A stretch of 64,000 nt of DNA from UBA2357 sp041678045 (GTDB taxonomy: Bacteria; Pseudomonadota; Gammaproteobacteria; Burkholderiales; Rhodocyclaceae): NCBI GenBank assembly GCA_041678045.1, contig JBAYOV010000002.1, positions 91,305 to 155,304 on the forward strand, written 5' to 3'. The first letter of the stretch is position 1. Each line of letters begins with the position of its first letter. Position numbers and translations under genes: made by a program. Shown in pieces: positions 1-7,899 of the stretch. Below the pieces are notes generated by a model. The model was not told the origin of the DNA. It was given only the letters and a program-made list of their open reading frames with translations, and made no database searches.

Positions 1-2
1 AC

Positions 3-275
3 GACGTGGGCAGCCAGTACCGTTCGGTGATCTTTGCGACCACACCGTCGCAGCGGGATGAGGCGGCCGGGCATGTGCAAGCGCTGACCCGTGCTGGCGT
101 GTTCGACGCCCCCATCGTGACGGCGATCGAAGCTGCACAGCCTTTCTGGCCGGCCGAAGCCGTGCATGATGACTATTACGCGCGCCATCCGCAGCAGCCC
201 TACTGCCAGTATGTGGTGGCGCCGAAGCTGGCGAAGTTCCGTCACCTGTTTGCCACGCTGCGGCGCAGTGTGTAG
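3..275 (+). CDS. msrA: Peptide-methionine (S)-S-oxide reductase, C-terminal part (gene begins before the window)
   Basis: The frame is open from the left edge, so only about the last 90 residues are present. They start DVGSQYRS, which matches the MsrA motif around the substrate site, and continue with a YYARHPQQPYCQ stretch and an APKLAKFR tail typical of proteobacterial MsrA. MsrA reduces methionine sulfoxide in oxidised proteins with thioredoxin. The catalytic GCFW motif would lie upstream of the window and cannot be checked. Stop is TAG at 273-275. Confidence 0.75.
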   Translation, partial: DVGSQYRSVIFATTPSQRDEAAGHVQALTRAGVFDAPIVTAIEAAQPFWPAEAVHDDYYARHPQQPYCQYVVAPKLAKFRHLFATLRRSV

Positions 276-331
276 GGCGTGGTGACGGCCCTGTCCAGAC
301 CGATTTTTCAACCCGACAGAGGGAAGTGCTG

Positions 332-676
332 ATGTCTCAAACAACAACGGCCAGCGGACTGGTCATCGAAGATATGGAAACCGGCAGCGGAGCCACGGCC
401 GAGCGTGGCCGGATGGTGTCGGTGCATTACACCGGCTGGCTGACCGATGGCAGCAAGTTCGATTCCAGCAAGGATCGCAATGCACCGTTCCAGTTTCCGC
501 TGGGGGCCGGTCATGTGATTCGTGGCTGGGATGAAGGCGTGCAGGGCATGCAGGAAGGTGGCCGGCGCAAGCTGACGATTCCGCCCGAACTGGGCTATGG
601 CGCACGCGGCGCAGGCGGTGTCATTCCGCCCAATGCCACGCTGGTGTTCGAGGTGGAGTTGCTGCAGGTGTTCTGA
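332..676 (+). CDS. FKBP-type peptidyl-prolyl cis-trans isomerase, small single-domain form
   Basis: 114 residues forming one FKBP domain with no signal peptide, so a cytoplasmic rotamase. The family landmarks are present: VSVHYTGWL near residue 35, FDSS, the VIRGWDEGVQGM segment, IPPELGYG and a C-terminal LVFEVELL. An in-frame GTG at 326 is possible, but the Shine-Dalgarno-like AGAGGGAAG at 318-326 is correctly spaced for the ATG at 332. It is convergent with recQ, whose stop lies about 25 bases downstream. Confidence 0.9.
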   Translation: MSQTTTASGLVIEDMETGSGATAERGRMVSVHYTGWLTDGSKFDSSKDRNAPFQFPLGAGHVIRGWDEGVQGMQEGGRRKLTIPPELGYGARGAGGVIPPNATLVFEVELLQVF

Positions 677-701
677 TTCAGACGCAGGCTGCGCGCGCGC
701 C

Positions 702-2540
702 TCAGCAGGTTTCCTGCACGATGCGCAGGATGTCCTCGCCGTAAGCTTCCAGCTTGCGGTCGCCAATCCCGCTGATGCCGGCCAGTTCACTCAGGCCGGC
801 GGGGCGGGCGAGGGCAATCTCGCGCAGCGTCGCATCCTGAAACACCACATAGGCGGGCACATTGCGCGCCTTTGCGGTGCTCGCCCGCCAGGCACGCAGG
901 CGGTCGAACAGGGTGGTGGGCAAGCCGCCCGGAATATCCAGCGGAGTGGTGCTGCGGCGCTTGCTGCGGTGGCGTTCGCGCTCCACCCGCAGATGGAGCG
1001 CCATTTCCCCGCGCAACAGCGGCCGCGCCTGTTCGGTCAGCTGGAGCGCGTTGTAGCGGTCGTGGTCCACTGCCAGGCATTCGCGTGCGATCAACTGGCG
1101 AAACACGGCCTGCCAGCGCTTCTTTTCAAGATCGCGGCCAATCCCGAAGGTGGACAGGGTTTCATGGCCGCGTTCCTGCACCTTTTCGCTGCTTTCCCCG
1201 CGCAACACGTCGATCAGATAGCCGGTGCCGTAACGTTGCCCCGTGCGATACACGCAGGACAGGGCCTTGCGCGCGGCTTCGGTGGCATCCCAGGTCTGCG
1301 GGGGGTGCAGGCAGTTGTCACAGTTGCCGCAGGGGGTGCCCTGCTCGCCGAAGTAGGCCAGCAGATGTTGCCGGCGGCAGGTGGTGGCTTCGGCCAGCCC
1401 GACCAGCACATCGAGCCGGTTGCGGGCCATGCGCTTGAAGTGTTCGCCGGCTTCCGATTCGTCGATCATGCGCCGTTGCTGCACCACGTCCTGTGCGCCC
1501 CAGGCCATCCAGGCCTGCGCCGGCAGACCGTCTCGACCGGCGCGGCCGGTTTCCTGGTAATAGCCCTCGATCGAGCGGGGCAAGTCGAGATGGGCCACGA
1601 AGCGCACATCGGGCTTGTCGATACCCATGCCGAAGGCAATCGTGGCCACCATCACCAGCCCATCTTCGCGCAGAAAGCGGCTCTGATGCTCGGCCCGCAG
1701 TTCGGTGCTCATTCCGGCGTGGTAGGGCAGGGCATGGATGCCCTGGGTCTGCAGCCAGGCCGCTGTTTCATCCACCTTGCGGCGTGACAGGCAATACACG
1801 ATGCCGGCCGCTGCAGGGTATTCCTCGCGCAGGAACTGCAGCAACTGGCGGCGGGGGTCGTCCTTTTCGACGATGGTGTAGCGGATGTTGGGGCGGTCGA
1901 AACTGGAGACGAAGCGCCGGGCCTGCACCAAATGCAGGCGTTCGGCGATTTCCTCGCGGGTTTGCCGGTCTGCGGTGGCGGTCAGGGCAATGCGCGGAAT
2001 GCCGGGGTAACGCTCGGGCAGGATCGACAGCTGCAGGTATTCGGGGCGAAAGTCGTGGCCCCATTGCGACACGCAGTGCGCCTCGTCGATGGCGAACAGG
2101 GCCAGCCGGCGGGTGTCGCGCAGGTGGTCGAGCAGGTCGAGGAAGCGCGGCGTCATGAGCCGTTCGGGCGCAACGTACAGTAGCTGCAGGCTGCCGTCAT
2201 GCACCGCATGCTCGACGGCACGGCTGGCCTCCAGGTCCTGGCTGGAGTTCAGGAAGGCCGCTGAGACGCCGGCCTCCACCAGTGCGCTGACCTGGTCGTG
2301 CATCAGGGCGATCAGCGGAGACACCACGATTGCCAGCCCTTCGCGCATCAGCGCCGGAATCTGGTAGCACAGCGACTTGCCGCCGCCCGTGGGCATCAGC
2401 ACCAGCGCATCACCGCCTGCGGCCACATGTTCGACGATGGCCTGCTGCTCGCCACGGAATGCGGGATAACCGAAAACGTGTTCGAGAATGTGCTGGGCCG
2501 TGGAGGCGGGGACGGAGGAGGGGTGGGGGCTGGAGTTCAT
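702..2540 (-). CDS. recQ: ATP-dependent DNA helicase RecQ
   Basis: 612 residues, close to the 609 of the E. coli enzyme. Visible in order are the Walker A motif PTGGGKS near residue 52, the DEAH box in AIDEAHCVSQWGHDFRPEY, the motif VI region ETGRAGRDG, a zinc-binding CGNCDNC cluster in the RecQ-Ct region, and a C-terminal HRDC domain (about residues 530-605). It unwinds DNA 3' to 5' in recombination and fork repair. The MerR-type gene lies just upstream on the same strand with 10 bases between them, so co-transcription is possible. Confidence 0.97.
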   Translation of the reverse strand: MNSSPHPSSVPASTAQHILEHVFGYPAFRGEQQAIVEHVAAGGDALVLMPTGGGKSLCYQIPALMREGLAIVVSPLIALMHDQVSALVEAGVSAAFLNSSQDLEASRAVEHAVHDGSLQLLYVAPERLMTPRFLDLLDHLRDTRRLALFAIDEAHCVSQWGHDFRPEYLQLSILPERYPGIPRIALTATADRQTREEIAERLHLVQARRFVSSFDRPNIRYTIVEKDDPRRQLLQFLREEYPAAAGIVYCLSRRKVDETAAWLQTQGIHALPYHAGMSTELRAEHQSRFLREDGLVMVATIAFGMGIDKPDVRFVAHLDLPRSIEGYYQETGRAGRDGLPAQAWMAWGAQDVVQQRRMIDESEAGEHFKRMARNRLDVLVGLAEATTCRRQHLLAYFGEQGTPCGNCDNCLHPPQTWDATEAARKALSCVYRTGQRYGTGYLIDVLRGESSEKVQERGHETLSTFGIGRDLEKKRWQAVFRQLIARECLAVDHDRYNALQLTEQARPLLRGEMALHLRVERERHRSKRRSTTPLDIPGGLPTTLFDRLRAWRASTAKARNVPAYVVFQDATLREIALARPAGLSELAGISGIGDRKLEAYGEDILRIVQETC

Positions 2541-2550
2541 CCGCCCGATT

Positions 2551-3474
2551 TTACCCCGTGCGGCAGGTGTCTGTATGTGCGGCCCGCCATGTGTGCAAGG
2601 CGCTGCCCAGTTCGCCGATGTGGTTCATGACGAGGACGTTGTCGAGCCTGCACTGGCGGTCCCGCAGTGCCCCGCCACCGGCCCAGATCGCGATGTGTCC
2701 GGGTAGCAGGGCACGCACCTGGCGCAGGCCGTCTACCGCCTGGCGGGGCGGGAAGGCTTCGCTGAAGGACAGCGCCACGATGTCGAAGCCGCCCTTCACG
2801 GCCGCTTCGCAAATGTCCTGTACCGGCGTTTGCACCCCGAGCGACACGCAGCAGCTTCCTTCGGGCACCAGCATGGCCTCCACCATCAGCAGCCCCAACT
2901 GATGCTGCTCTTCCGGAAGCGTCGTCAGCAGCACGCGCGGACGGCACCCGGGGGTTGGCTGCGTGCCGATCGCCGCGCGCAGCACGTTCTGCATCTGTTC
3001 CGTGTACAGGTGCTCTTCCGGCACGGCCAACTCGCCGCGCAGCCATGCATTGCCCACGGCCTGATTCAGCTGCGGCAGCGTGTTCGACACAAAACCCTGA
3101 AGCCCCTGCTTCATCACCTGCTGTTGCAGGTGCGCCCGAAGCTCTGCGCTGCGCGCCAGCCGGATCAGCTCCAGAAAGTCCGCAAGCGCACCGGCTTCCT
3201 CTCCGGCCTCTGCCTGCGAGCCTTGTGCAGGCGCCTCCTGCAACTGCGCCTGCAGTGCCTGCAGGCTTTGACCCACCACTTTCGAGGGGCGTCGCCCCTG
3301 GTCGAGCAGTCGCCTGATCAGCCGCAATTGCTCAACCTGGCAGACCGGATAAACACGGTCGCCGTGCGCATCGCGCTCCGGTTGTGGAAAACCGTAGCGC
3401 TTTTCCCATACGCGCAGCGTGTCCTTCGAAATCCCCGTGTCGCGTTCGACCGAGGCTATGGTGTAGATGGTCAT
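2551..3474 (-). CDS. MerR-family repressor of the CarH/LitR type, predicted adenosylcobalamin photoreceptor
   Basis: 307 residues. An N-terminal MerR winged helix (1-70, with SKDTLRVWEKRYGFPQPERD) is followed by a helical segment and a C-terminal cobalamin-binding fold (about 180-300). The diagnostic W-x9-E-H motif of light-sensing CarH/LitR is present (W144, E154, H155), as is the B12-ligand motif E-x-H-x-x-G (E189, H191, G194). In that family the dark AdoCbl form binds DNA as a tetramer and light releases it. A perfect palindrome lies 1 base before its own start codon, implying autoregulation, and the divergent operon is the expected target. Light sensing itself is inferred from the motifs. 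Confidence 0.88.
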   Translation of the reverse strand: MTIYTIASVERDTGISKDTLRVWEKRYGFPQPERDAHGDRVYPVCQVEQLRLIRRLLDQGRRPSKVVGQSLQALQAQLQEAPAQGSQAEAGEEAGALADFLELIRLARSAELRAHLQQQVMKQGLQGFVSNTLPQLNQAVGNAWLRGELAVPEEHLYTEQMQNVLRAAIGTQPTPGCRPRVLLTTLPEEQHQLGLLMVEAMLVPEGSCCVSLGVQTPVQDICEAAVKGGFDIVALSFSEAFPPRQAVDGLRQVRALLPGHIAIWAGGGALRDRQCRLDNVLVMNHIGELGSALHTWRAAHTDTCRTG

Positions 3475-3475
3475 T

Positions 3476-3488
3476 TTGTCGTAGACAA
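3476..3488. promoter_or_regulatory. Predicted CarH/LitR operator 1
   Basis: Perfect palindrome TTGTC-GTA-GACAA, immediately upstream of the regulator's start codon and 4 bases before the -35 hexamer of the divergent promoter. It matches the two other palindromes in this intergenic region (TTGTCNNNGACAA). Its place suits repression of both directions. Confidence 0.7.
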
Positions 3489-3492
3489 GGTA

Positions 3493-3521
3493 TTGACAGG
3501 TGTGTTTGTGAAGCCTATCTT
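3493..3521 (+). promoter_or_regulatory. Sigma-70 type promoter of the light-response operon
   Basis: TTGACA at 3493-3498, a 17-base spacer, and TATCTT at 3516-3521. Transcription would start near 3528 and run into the FAD amine oxidase operon. Palindromes lie just upstream of the -35 box and about 10 bases after the start point, as expected for a repressed promoter. Confidence 0.65.
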
Positions 3522-3538
3522 AGGGTCTCTTTCATTAA

Positions 3539-3551
3539 TTGTCCAGGACAA
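3539..3551. promoter_or_regulatory. Predicted CarH/LitR operator 2
   Basis: Perfect palindrome TTGTC-CAG-GACAA, located just downstream of the predicted transcription start. It also covers the AGGA Shine-Dalgarno of the small reading frame that starts at 3556. Confidence 0.65.
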
Positions 3552-3555
3552 GATT

Positions 3556-3812
3556 ATGCATGCGCTCACTTCCGGAAATCTTGCCAGCGCGCTGGCGATC
3601 GTGGCCATGATGCTGGTTGTTTCAGGCGTTCAGGCATCCCTTTCCGAGCCTTCCGGGGCGATTCGACAGGGGGGCAGGCGCAAACGATGCCTTTGATTGT
3701 CGTGGACAAAAAAGCCAATGATAGCCTGCGGCTGCAGTTGTTGGTGCATCGTCCCGACCTGGGGGGCGAGGCCTTGCGCCTTCAGCCTGTGGAACAGGAT
3801 GGCGGCCGCTGA
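3556..3812 (+). pseudogene. Small exported protein, probably broken by a frameshift in a G run
   Basis: An ATG at 3556 with AGGA seven bases upstream opens a 46-codon frame. It starts with a plausible signal peptide (MHALTSGNLASALAIVAMML, then VVSGVQA) and stops soon after. A second frame continues from the G6 run at 3669-3674 to a TGA at 3810-3812 and includes PLIVVDKKANDSLRLQLLV. One missing G would join both into a secreted protein of about 85 residues. No family recognised. It could also be untranslated leader sequence. Confidence 0.35.
3697..3709. promoter_or_regulatory. Predicted CarH/LitR operator 3
   Basis: Palindrome TTGTC-GTG-GACAA, the third copy of the same pattern within 235 bases. 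It lies about 130 bases before the FAD oxidase start, inside the broken small frame, and may act as a distal site or control a second start of transcription. Confidence 0.5.
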
Positions 3813-3840
3813 AACGGGTGTGCGAAAAGGGGTTTGTGTC

Positions 3841-5202
3841 GTGAAAATGGATGATTTTCGCAATCTGCCGGGTCCGGGGCGCAAGATCGCCGTGGTCGGT
3901 AGTGGCATCTCCGGGCTTGCCTGTGCGTGGCTGCTGTCACGCGAGCACCGTGTCACCCTGTTCGAGGCGGCAGATCGGGTCGGGGGACATACCAACACGG
4001 TGGATGTCACCCTGGAGGGCGTCACGCATCCGGTGGACACCGGGTTTTTGGTGTTCAACCGTCGGACCTATCCCAATCTGTGCGCGTTGTTTGCCCTGTT
4101 GGGGGTGCAGGCGGTCGAAACCGAGATGAGCTTCTCGGTAAGCCTTGCCGGACTGGATCTCGAGTGGGCCGGTTCTGACCTGAACACCGTGTTTGCCCAG
4201 CGCCGCAATCTTCTGCGGCCGGCGATGTGGGGCATGATCGGCGATATCCTCCGCTTCAATCGGGAAACCACGCGCATGGCGCAGCGTGGCGAACGCTGTG
4301 CGCTGTCGCTGGGGGCGTATCTCGACAGCCGGGGGTATGGTCAGGCCTTCCGCGACTGGTATCTGTTGCCCATGGCTGCGGCCATCTGGTCCTGTCCGGC
4401 CGATGCGATGCTGGCCTATCCGGTGGAAACCTTCGTGCGTTTCTGCCACAACCATGGGCTGCTGCAGATCATCAACCGGCCACGCTGGCTGACCGTGAAG
4501 GGGGGTGGGCGAGCCTATGTCGAGTGTTTGCTGGCCGGAATCGAGGATGTGCGCTTGAGTACGCCGGTCAGGGGGGTGAGTCGCAATGCGCGTGGGGTGC
4601 GTCTGTTCACCCCGCAGGGCGCGGAGCAGTTCGAAGAGGTGGTGCTGGCGTGTCATTCCAATCAGGCGCTGGAAATCCTGGGGAGCAGTGCCACGGCGGA
4701 CGAGCGCAGTGTGCTGGAGGCCATCCATTACCAGCCGAATCGGGCGGTACTGCACACCGATCGTTCGTTGTTGCCGCGCCGCGAGCGCGTATGGTCGGCC
4801 TGGAACTATTTTGCTGAAGTCTCCGGTGCGTCTGCCGGTCAGGCCGTTTCGGTAAGCTATCTGATCAACCGGCTGCAGCCGCTGCCGTTCAGCACACCCG
4901 TGGTGGTGTCGCTGAATCCCTTGCGCGAGCCGGCTGCCGATACGGTGCTGGCCCGCTTCGACTATGCGCATCCGGTGTTCGATCGGGCCGCGCTGGATGC
5001 CCAGTCGCGTCTTGCCGGCATTCAGGGCGTGGAGCGGGTGTGGTTTGCCGGCGCATGGGCGGGCTACGGTTTTCATGAAGACGGCCTCAAGTCGGCGCTG
5101 GAGGTGGTGCAGGCGTTGGGCGGAACGGTGCCGTGGCGCAGCCAGCCAGCCGATGGGACGAGGCGGGCCTCCGTGCCAGTTGAATGCAGGGCCGTGGCAT
5201 GA
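3841..5202 (+). CDS. FAD-dependent amine oxidase-like protein of the light-response operon
   Basis: About 453 residues. A dinucleotide-binding motif VVGSGISGLACAWLL near the N-terminus is followed by the FAD-contacting EAADRVGGHTNTVDV, and a C-terminal FAGAWAGYGFHEDGLKSAL segment closes the FAD site as in NAD(P)/FAD amine oxidases. Homologues are regularly found with DUF1365 and CFA synthase genes next to LitR-type regulators, where they are thought to modify membrane lipids or pigments. The GTG at 3841 is preferred because AAAAGGGG lies eight bases upstream. The ATG at 3847 is an alternative. It overlaps the next gene by ATGA. Confidence 0.88.
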   Translation: MKMDDFRNLPGPGRKIAVVGSGISGLACAWLLSREHRVTLFEAADRVGGHTNTVDVTLEGVTHPVDTGFLVFNRRTYPNLCALFALLGVQAVETEMSFSVSLAGLDLEWAGSDLNTVFAQRRNLLRPAMWGMIGDILRFNRETTRMAQRGERCALSLGAYLDSRGYGQAFRDWYLLPMAAAIWSCPADAMLAYPVETFVRFCHNHGLLQIINRPRWLTVKGGGRAYVECLLAGIEDVRLSTPVRGVSRNARGVRLFTPQGAEQFEEVVLACHSNQALEILGSSATADERSVLEAIHYQPNRAVLHTDRSLLPRRERVWSAWNYFAEVSGASAGQAVSVSYLINRLQPLPFSTPVVVSLNPLREPAADTVLARFDYAHPVFDRAALDAQSRLAGIQGVERVWFAGAWAGYGFHEDGLKSALEVVQALGGTVPWRSQPADGTRRASVPVECRAVA

Positions 5203-5978
5203 GCACGCCGGCCGACCTGTCGCCCAGCATCTGCTTCGGTGCGGTGATGCACCGCCGTGAGGTGCGCGCAGACAACCTGTTCACCTACCGCAGCGCCTTC
5301 GTGCGCGTGCCGCTGTCGCAGTGGCACACGCTCTCCGTGCCCTTGCTCGGCATGGATCGATTCAATGTGTTCGGTCTATACCGCCGGGACCATGGCCCCC
5401 GCGATGGCGGCGACTTGTTGCTGTGGATACGTGACGTGCTCGCCCGGCAGGGGCTGTCCAGGGCGTGCGACGGTGAGGTCGTGCTGCACACCATGCCGCG
5501 CATTTTTGGCTATGTCTTCAATCCGGTGAGCTTCTGGTTTTGCCATGACGCAGCAGGCAGCCTGCGGGCGGTGCTGGCGGAGGTGAACAACACCTTTGGA
5601 GAGCGTCACAACTACCTGATCCACCACGACGACCTGCGACCGATCTCGCGCGACGACACGTTACAGGCGCGCAAGGTGTTTCATGTCTCCCCCTTTTTTC
5701 CGGTGCAGGGCAGTTACCGTTTTCGCTTTGGGGCGTCCAATGGACACCATTCGGTGGATATCGATTACTACATTGGCGAGCAGTGCCAACTGCGTACCCG
5801 GGTAAGCGGTCAGGCGCGGATGCTGGACGGTGCAGGGCTGCGCCGCTGGCTGCTGCGCCATCCGTTGATGACCTTTGGCGTGGTGCTGCGCATCCACTGG
5901 CAGGCGCTGCGGCTTGCGCTGCGCCGTGTGCCGTTCTTTCGCAAACCCTTGCCACCGCTTGAGGAGACAAGCCGATGA
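5199..5978 (+). CDS. DUF1365 family protein
   Basis: 259 residues. It begins MSTPADLSPSICFGAVMHRR, contains the family segments FGYVFNPVSFWFCHD and AEVNNTFGERHNYL, and ends with basic residues. DUF1365 proteins have no proven reaction but are almost always coupled to an amine oxidase and CFA synthase, as here, so a role in fatty-acid or lipid modification is inferred. The ATG at 5199 overlaps the upstream stop by four bases. An in-frame ATG at 5184 would add five residues but lacks that coupling. Confidence 0.88.
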   Translation: MSTPADLSPSICFGAVMHRREVRADNLFTYRSAFVRVPLSQWHTLSVPLLGMDRFNVFGLYRRDHGPRDGGDLLLWIRDVLARQGLSRACDGEVVLHTMPRIFGYVFNPVSFWFCHDAAGSLRAVLAEVNNTFGERHNYLIHHDDLRPISRDDTLQARKVFHVSPFFPVQGSYRFRFGASNGHHSVDIDYYIGEQCQLRTRVSGQARMLDGAGLRRWLLRHPLMTFGVVLRIHWQALRLALRRVPFFRKPLPPLEETSR

Positions 5979-6811
5979 GCGCAATCGACCCCGCCCTGGG
6001 CAGCCCGGATCTGGCGGCCCTGTGTCCGCGCACCCTGTCCGCCCTGCCGCATGCCAGCCGCCTGGTGCTGGCCATGCTCGATGAACTGCAGGGCGGCGCC
6101 CTTGCCGTCCTGTTGCCCGAAGGGCGCTGGCTCAGAGTGGGGCAGGGCGCGCTGGTGGCGCAGCTCAGGGTGCATGACCATGCCCTGTTTGCCCGGGTGC
6201 TGGCGCAGGGGGATATTGGCCTGGCCGAAAGCTGGATGGACGGGCTGTGGGAAACCGACGCCTTGCCCGGCCTGCTCATCCATCTGGCGAGCAACCGTGC
6301 GCACCTGGAAAAGGCCATGCATGGCCGTGTGCTGTCCCTGCTGGGGCATCGCCTGTGGCACCGACTGCGTGCCAATACCCGGGCGGGGGCACGACGCAAT
6401 ATCGAGGCGCATTACGATCTCGGCAATGATTTCTATGCTCTTTGGCTGGACGATTCGATGACCTATTCGTCTGCCGTGTTCGAGTCGCCCGATGACAGTC
6501 TGGAGCAGGCGCAGCAGCGCAAGTACCGGCGCATCCTCGATCGCATCGGCGCGCGTCCCGGTCAGCATATTCTGGAGATTGGCTGCGGCTGGGGCGGTTT
6601 TGCGCAGATTGCCGCCACGGAGTACGGCTGCCGGGTGCGGGGCGTGACGCTGTCGCCCGCTCAACTCGCGCATGCCCGTGCGCGAGTTGAGCGGGGCGGG
6701 TTCGATGATCGGGTCGATCTTCGGCTTTCGCAGCGGAGGGCGCGAGCTTGTGGTGCGCGGTGTGAGTCACCTGCGCTTCGATGCGCAGGGACGGGTGTGC
6801 AGTCATCGTGA
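5975..6811 (+). pseudogene. cfa: Cyclopropane-fatty-acyl-phospholipid synthase, truncated at the C-terminus
   Basis: The first 245 or so residues are a normal CFA synthase start: RNIEAHYDLGNDFYALWLD, the SAM-binding LEIGCGWGGFAQIAA, and GVTLSPAQLAHA. Around 6712-6745 the similarity ends and the frame runs through unrelated sequence to a stop at 6809-6811. The bases there belong in another frame to the end of a SnoaL-like gene. A full enzyme is near 400 residues, so the catalytic C-terminal half is missing and the product is probably inactive. Its start overlaps the DUF1365 stop by ATGA. Confidence 0.85.
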
Positions 6812-6902
6812 CTACTGGGATACGGCCGAGGAGTTGTATGCCCGCTTTGCGCTGATCGGCCCCGTGATGCGCTGGCTCGCCCGACGCCTTTCGGCGGGTT
6901 GA
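6715..6902 (+). pseudogene. Remnant of a SnoaL/NTF2-like protein (C-terminal 60 residues)
   Basis: In the frame that ends with TGA at 6900-6902, the bases encode IFGFRSGGRELVVRGVSHL, then RFDAQGRVCSHRDYWDTAEEL and a tail RWLARRLSAG. This is the C-terminal part of the NTF2-like proteins that accompany amine oxidase/DUF1365/CFA clusters. No start or N-terminal half is present. It directly continues the truncated cfa gene, so both ends were probably joined by one deletion. Confidence 0.7.
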
Positions 6903-6938
6903 GCGCGCATTCAGGGGGCATTCGCTGTCCTGCCTGGG

Positions 6939-7793
6939 TCACACCGCATGCGCGAGCAGGCCGCGCATTTTCTGCATCGCGCGGGCCTCGATCTGGCGGA
7001 TGCGTTCTGCCGACACGCCGTACTCTGCAGCGAGTTCATGCAGGGTCGCGCTTTCGCCCTCTGCCAGCCAGCGCCGCTGCACGATGTTGCGGCTGCGCTC
7101 GTCCAGACTGTCGAGTGCCTGATGCAGGCCCACGTCCTGCAAATGGGCCAACTGCGCACGCTCCAGCACTTCGGAAGGCTCTGCGTGAGGGTCGGGCAGA
7201 TAGGTGATGGGCGCAAAGCGCTCGTCTTCGTCCTCGCGGTCCCCCTCCAGCGGCATGTCGCGCCCGCCCAGGCGGGTTTCCATCTCGACCACTTCCTCGG
7301 GCTTGACGCCCAGATGCGTGGCCACCGCCTGCACCTCTTCAGGGTTCAGGGTGCGGGTGTCGCTCTTGAGGCTGCGCAGGTTGAAGAATAGCTTGCGCTG
7401 TGCCTTGGTGGTCGCAATCTTCACCAGCCGCCAGTTGCGAATGATGTATTCGTGAATCTCTGCCTTGATCCAGTGAATCGCGAATGACACCAGCCGCACA
7501 CCACGCGACGGATCGAAGCGCTTCACCGCCTTCATCAGGCCAATGTTGCCTTCCTGTATCAGGTCCGCGTGCGGCAGGCCATAACCCAGATAACCACGGG
7601 CAATCGCCACCACCACGCGCAGGTGCGACATGACGAGCCTGCGCGCGGCCTCCACATCGCCATTATCGTGCAATCGGGTGGCCAGGTCGTGTTCTTCCTT
7701 TTCCGTCAGTAACGGAATGCGGTTAACCGCATGAATATACTGATCGATGCTGCCGGCCGTGGTCGGCGTCGGAAACGAAAGGGCATGGGACAT
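6939..7793 (-). CDS. rpoH: RNA polymerase sigma factor RpoH (sigma-32)
   Basis: 284 residues, normal length. The RpoH box QRKLFFNLR (about residue 130) separates it from RpoD, and region 2 (LIQEGNIGLMKAVKRFDP, FAIHWIKAEIHEYI) and region 4 with the helix-turn-helix (ELAAEYGVSAERIRQIE) are intact. It directs heat-shock transcription. A strong AAGGAGGAAG ribosome site precedes the ATG, and a CIRCE element lies about 30 bases upstream, so HrcA repression is expected in addition to control of sigma-32 stability. Confidence 0.97.
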   Translation of the reverse strand: MSHALSFPTPTTAGSIDQYIHAVNRIPLLTEKEEHDLATRLHDNGDVEAARRLVMSHLRVVVAIARGYLGYGLPHADLIQEGNIGLMKAVKRFDPSRGVRLVSFAIHWIKAEIHEYIIRNWRLVKIATTKAQRKLFFNLRSLKSDTRTLNPEEVQAVATHLGVKPEEVVEMETRLGGRDMPLEGDREDEDERFAPITYLPDPHAEPSEVLERAQLAHLQDVGLHQALDSLDERSRNIVQRRWLAEGESATLHELAAEYGVSAERIRQIEARAMQKMRGLLAHAV

Positions 7794-7820
7794 GTGTCTG
7801 CTTCCTCCTTGAGGAAAATT

Positions 7821-7847
7821 CTAGCACTCTGCGGGTGAGAGTGCTAA
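7821..7847 (-). promoter_or_regulatory. CIRCE element (HrcA operator) upstream of rpoH
   Basis: On the minus strand the site reads TTAGCACTC, nine bases, GAGTGCTAG, one base from the perfect CIRCE inverted repeat. It lies 28-54 bases upstream of the rpoH start codon. HrcA binds such repeats and is sensitive to the GroE chaperonin, so this ties rpoH expression to chaperonin capacity. Confidence 0.92.
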
Positions 7848-7899
7848 ATGTGCAAACGGGTTCCCGAGTGGCGATGCAACGGGGGCTGTGTGACGGAGC

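Noticed and set aside
597..1787. Plus-strand open frame of nearly 400 codons opposite recQ
   Set aside because: recQ on the other strand shows all helicase motifs; this frame has shadow-like composition and no ribosome site.
3662..3686. TTCGACAGG at 3662 as a further copy of the dispersed 23-bp repeat
   Set aside because: Only the first nine bases fit; the CGAACGG end is missing.
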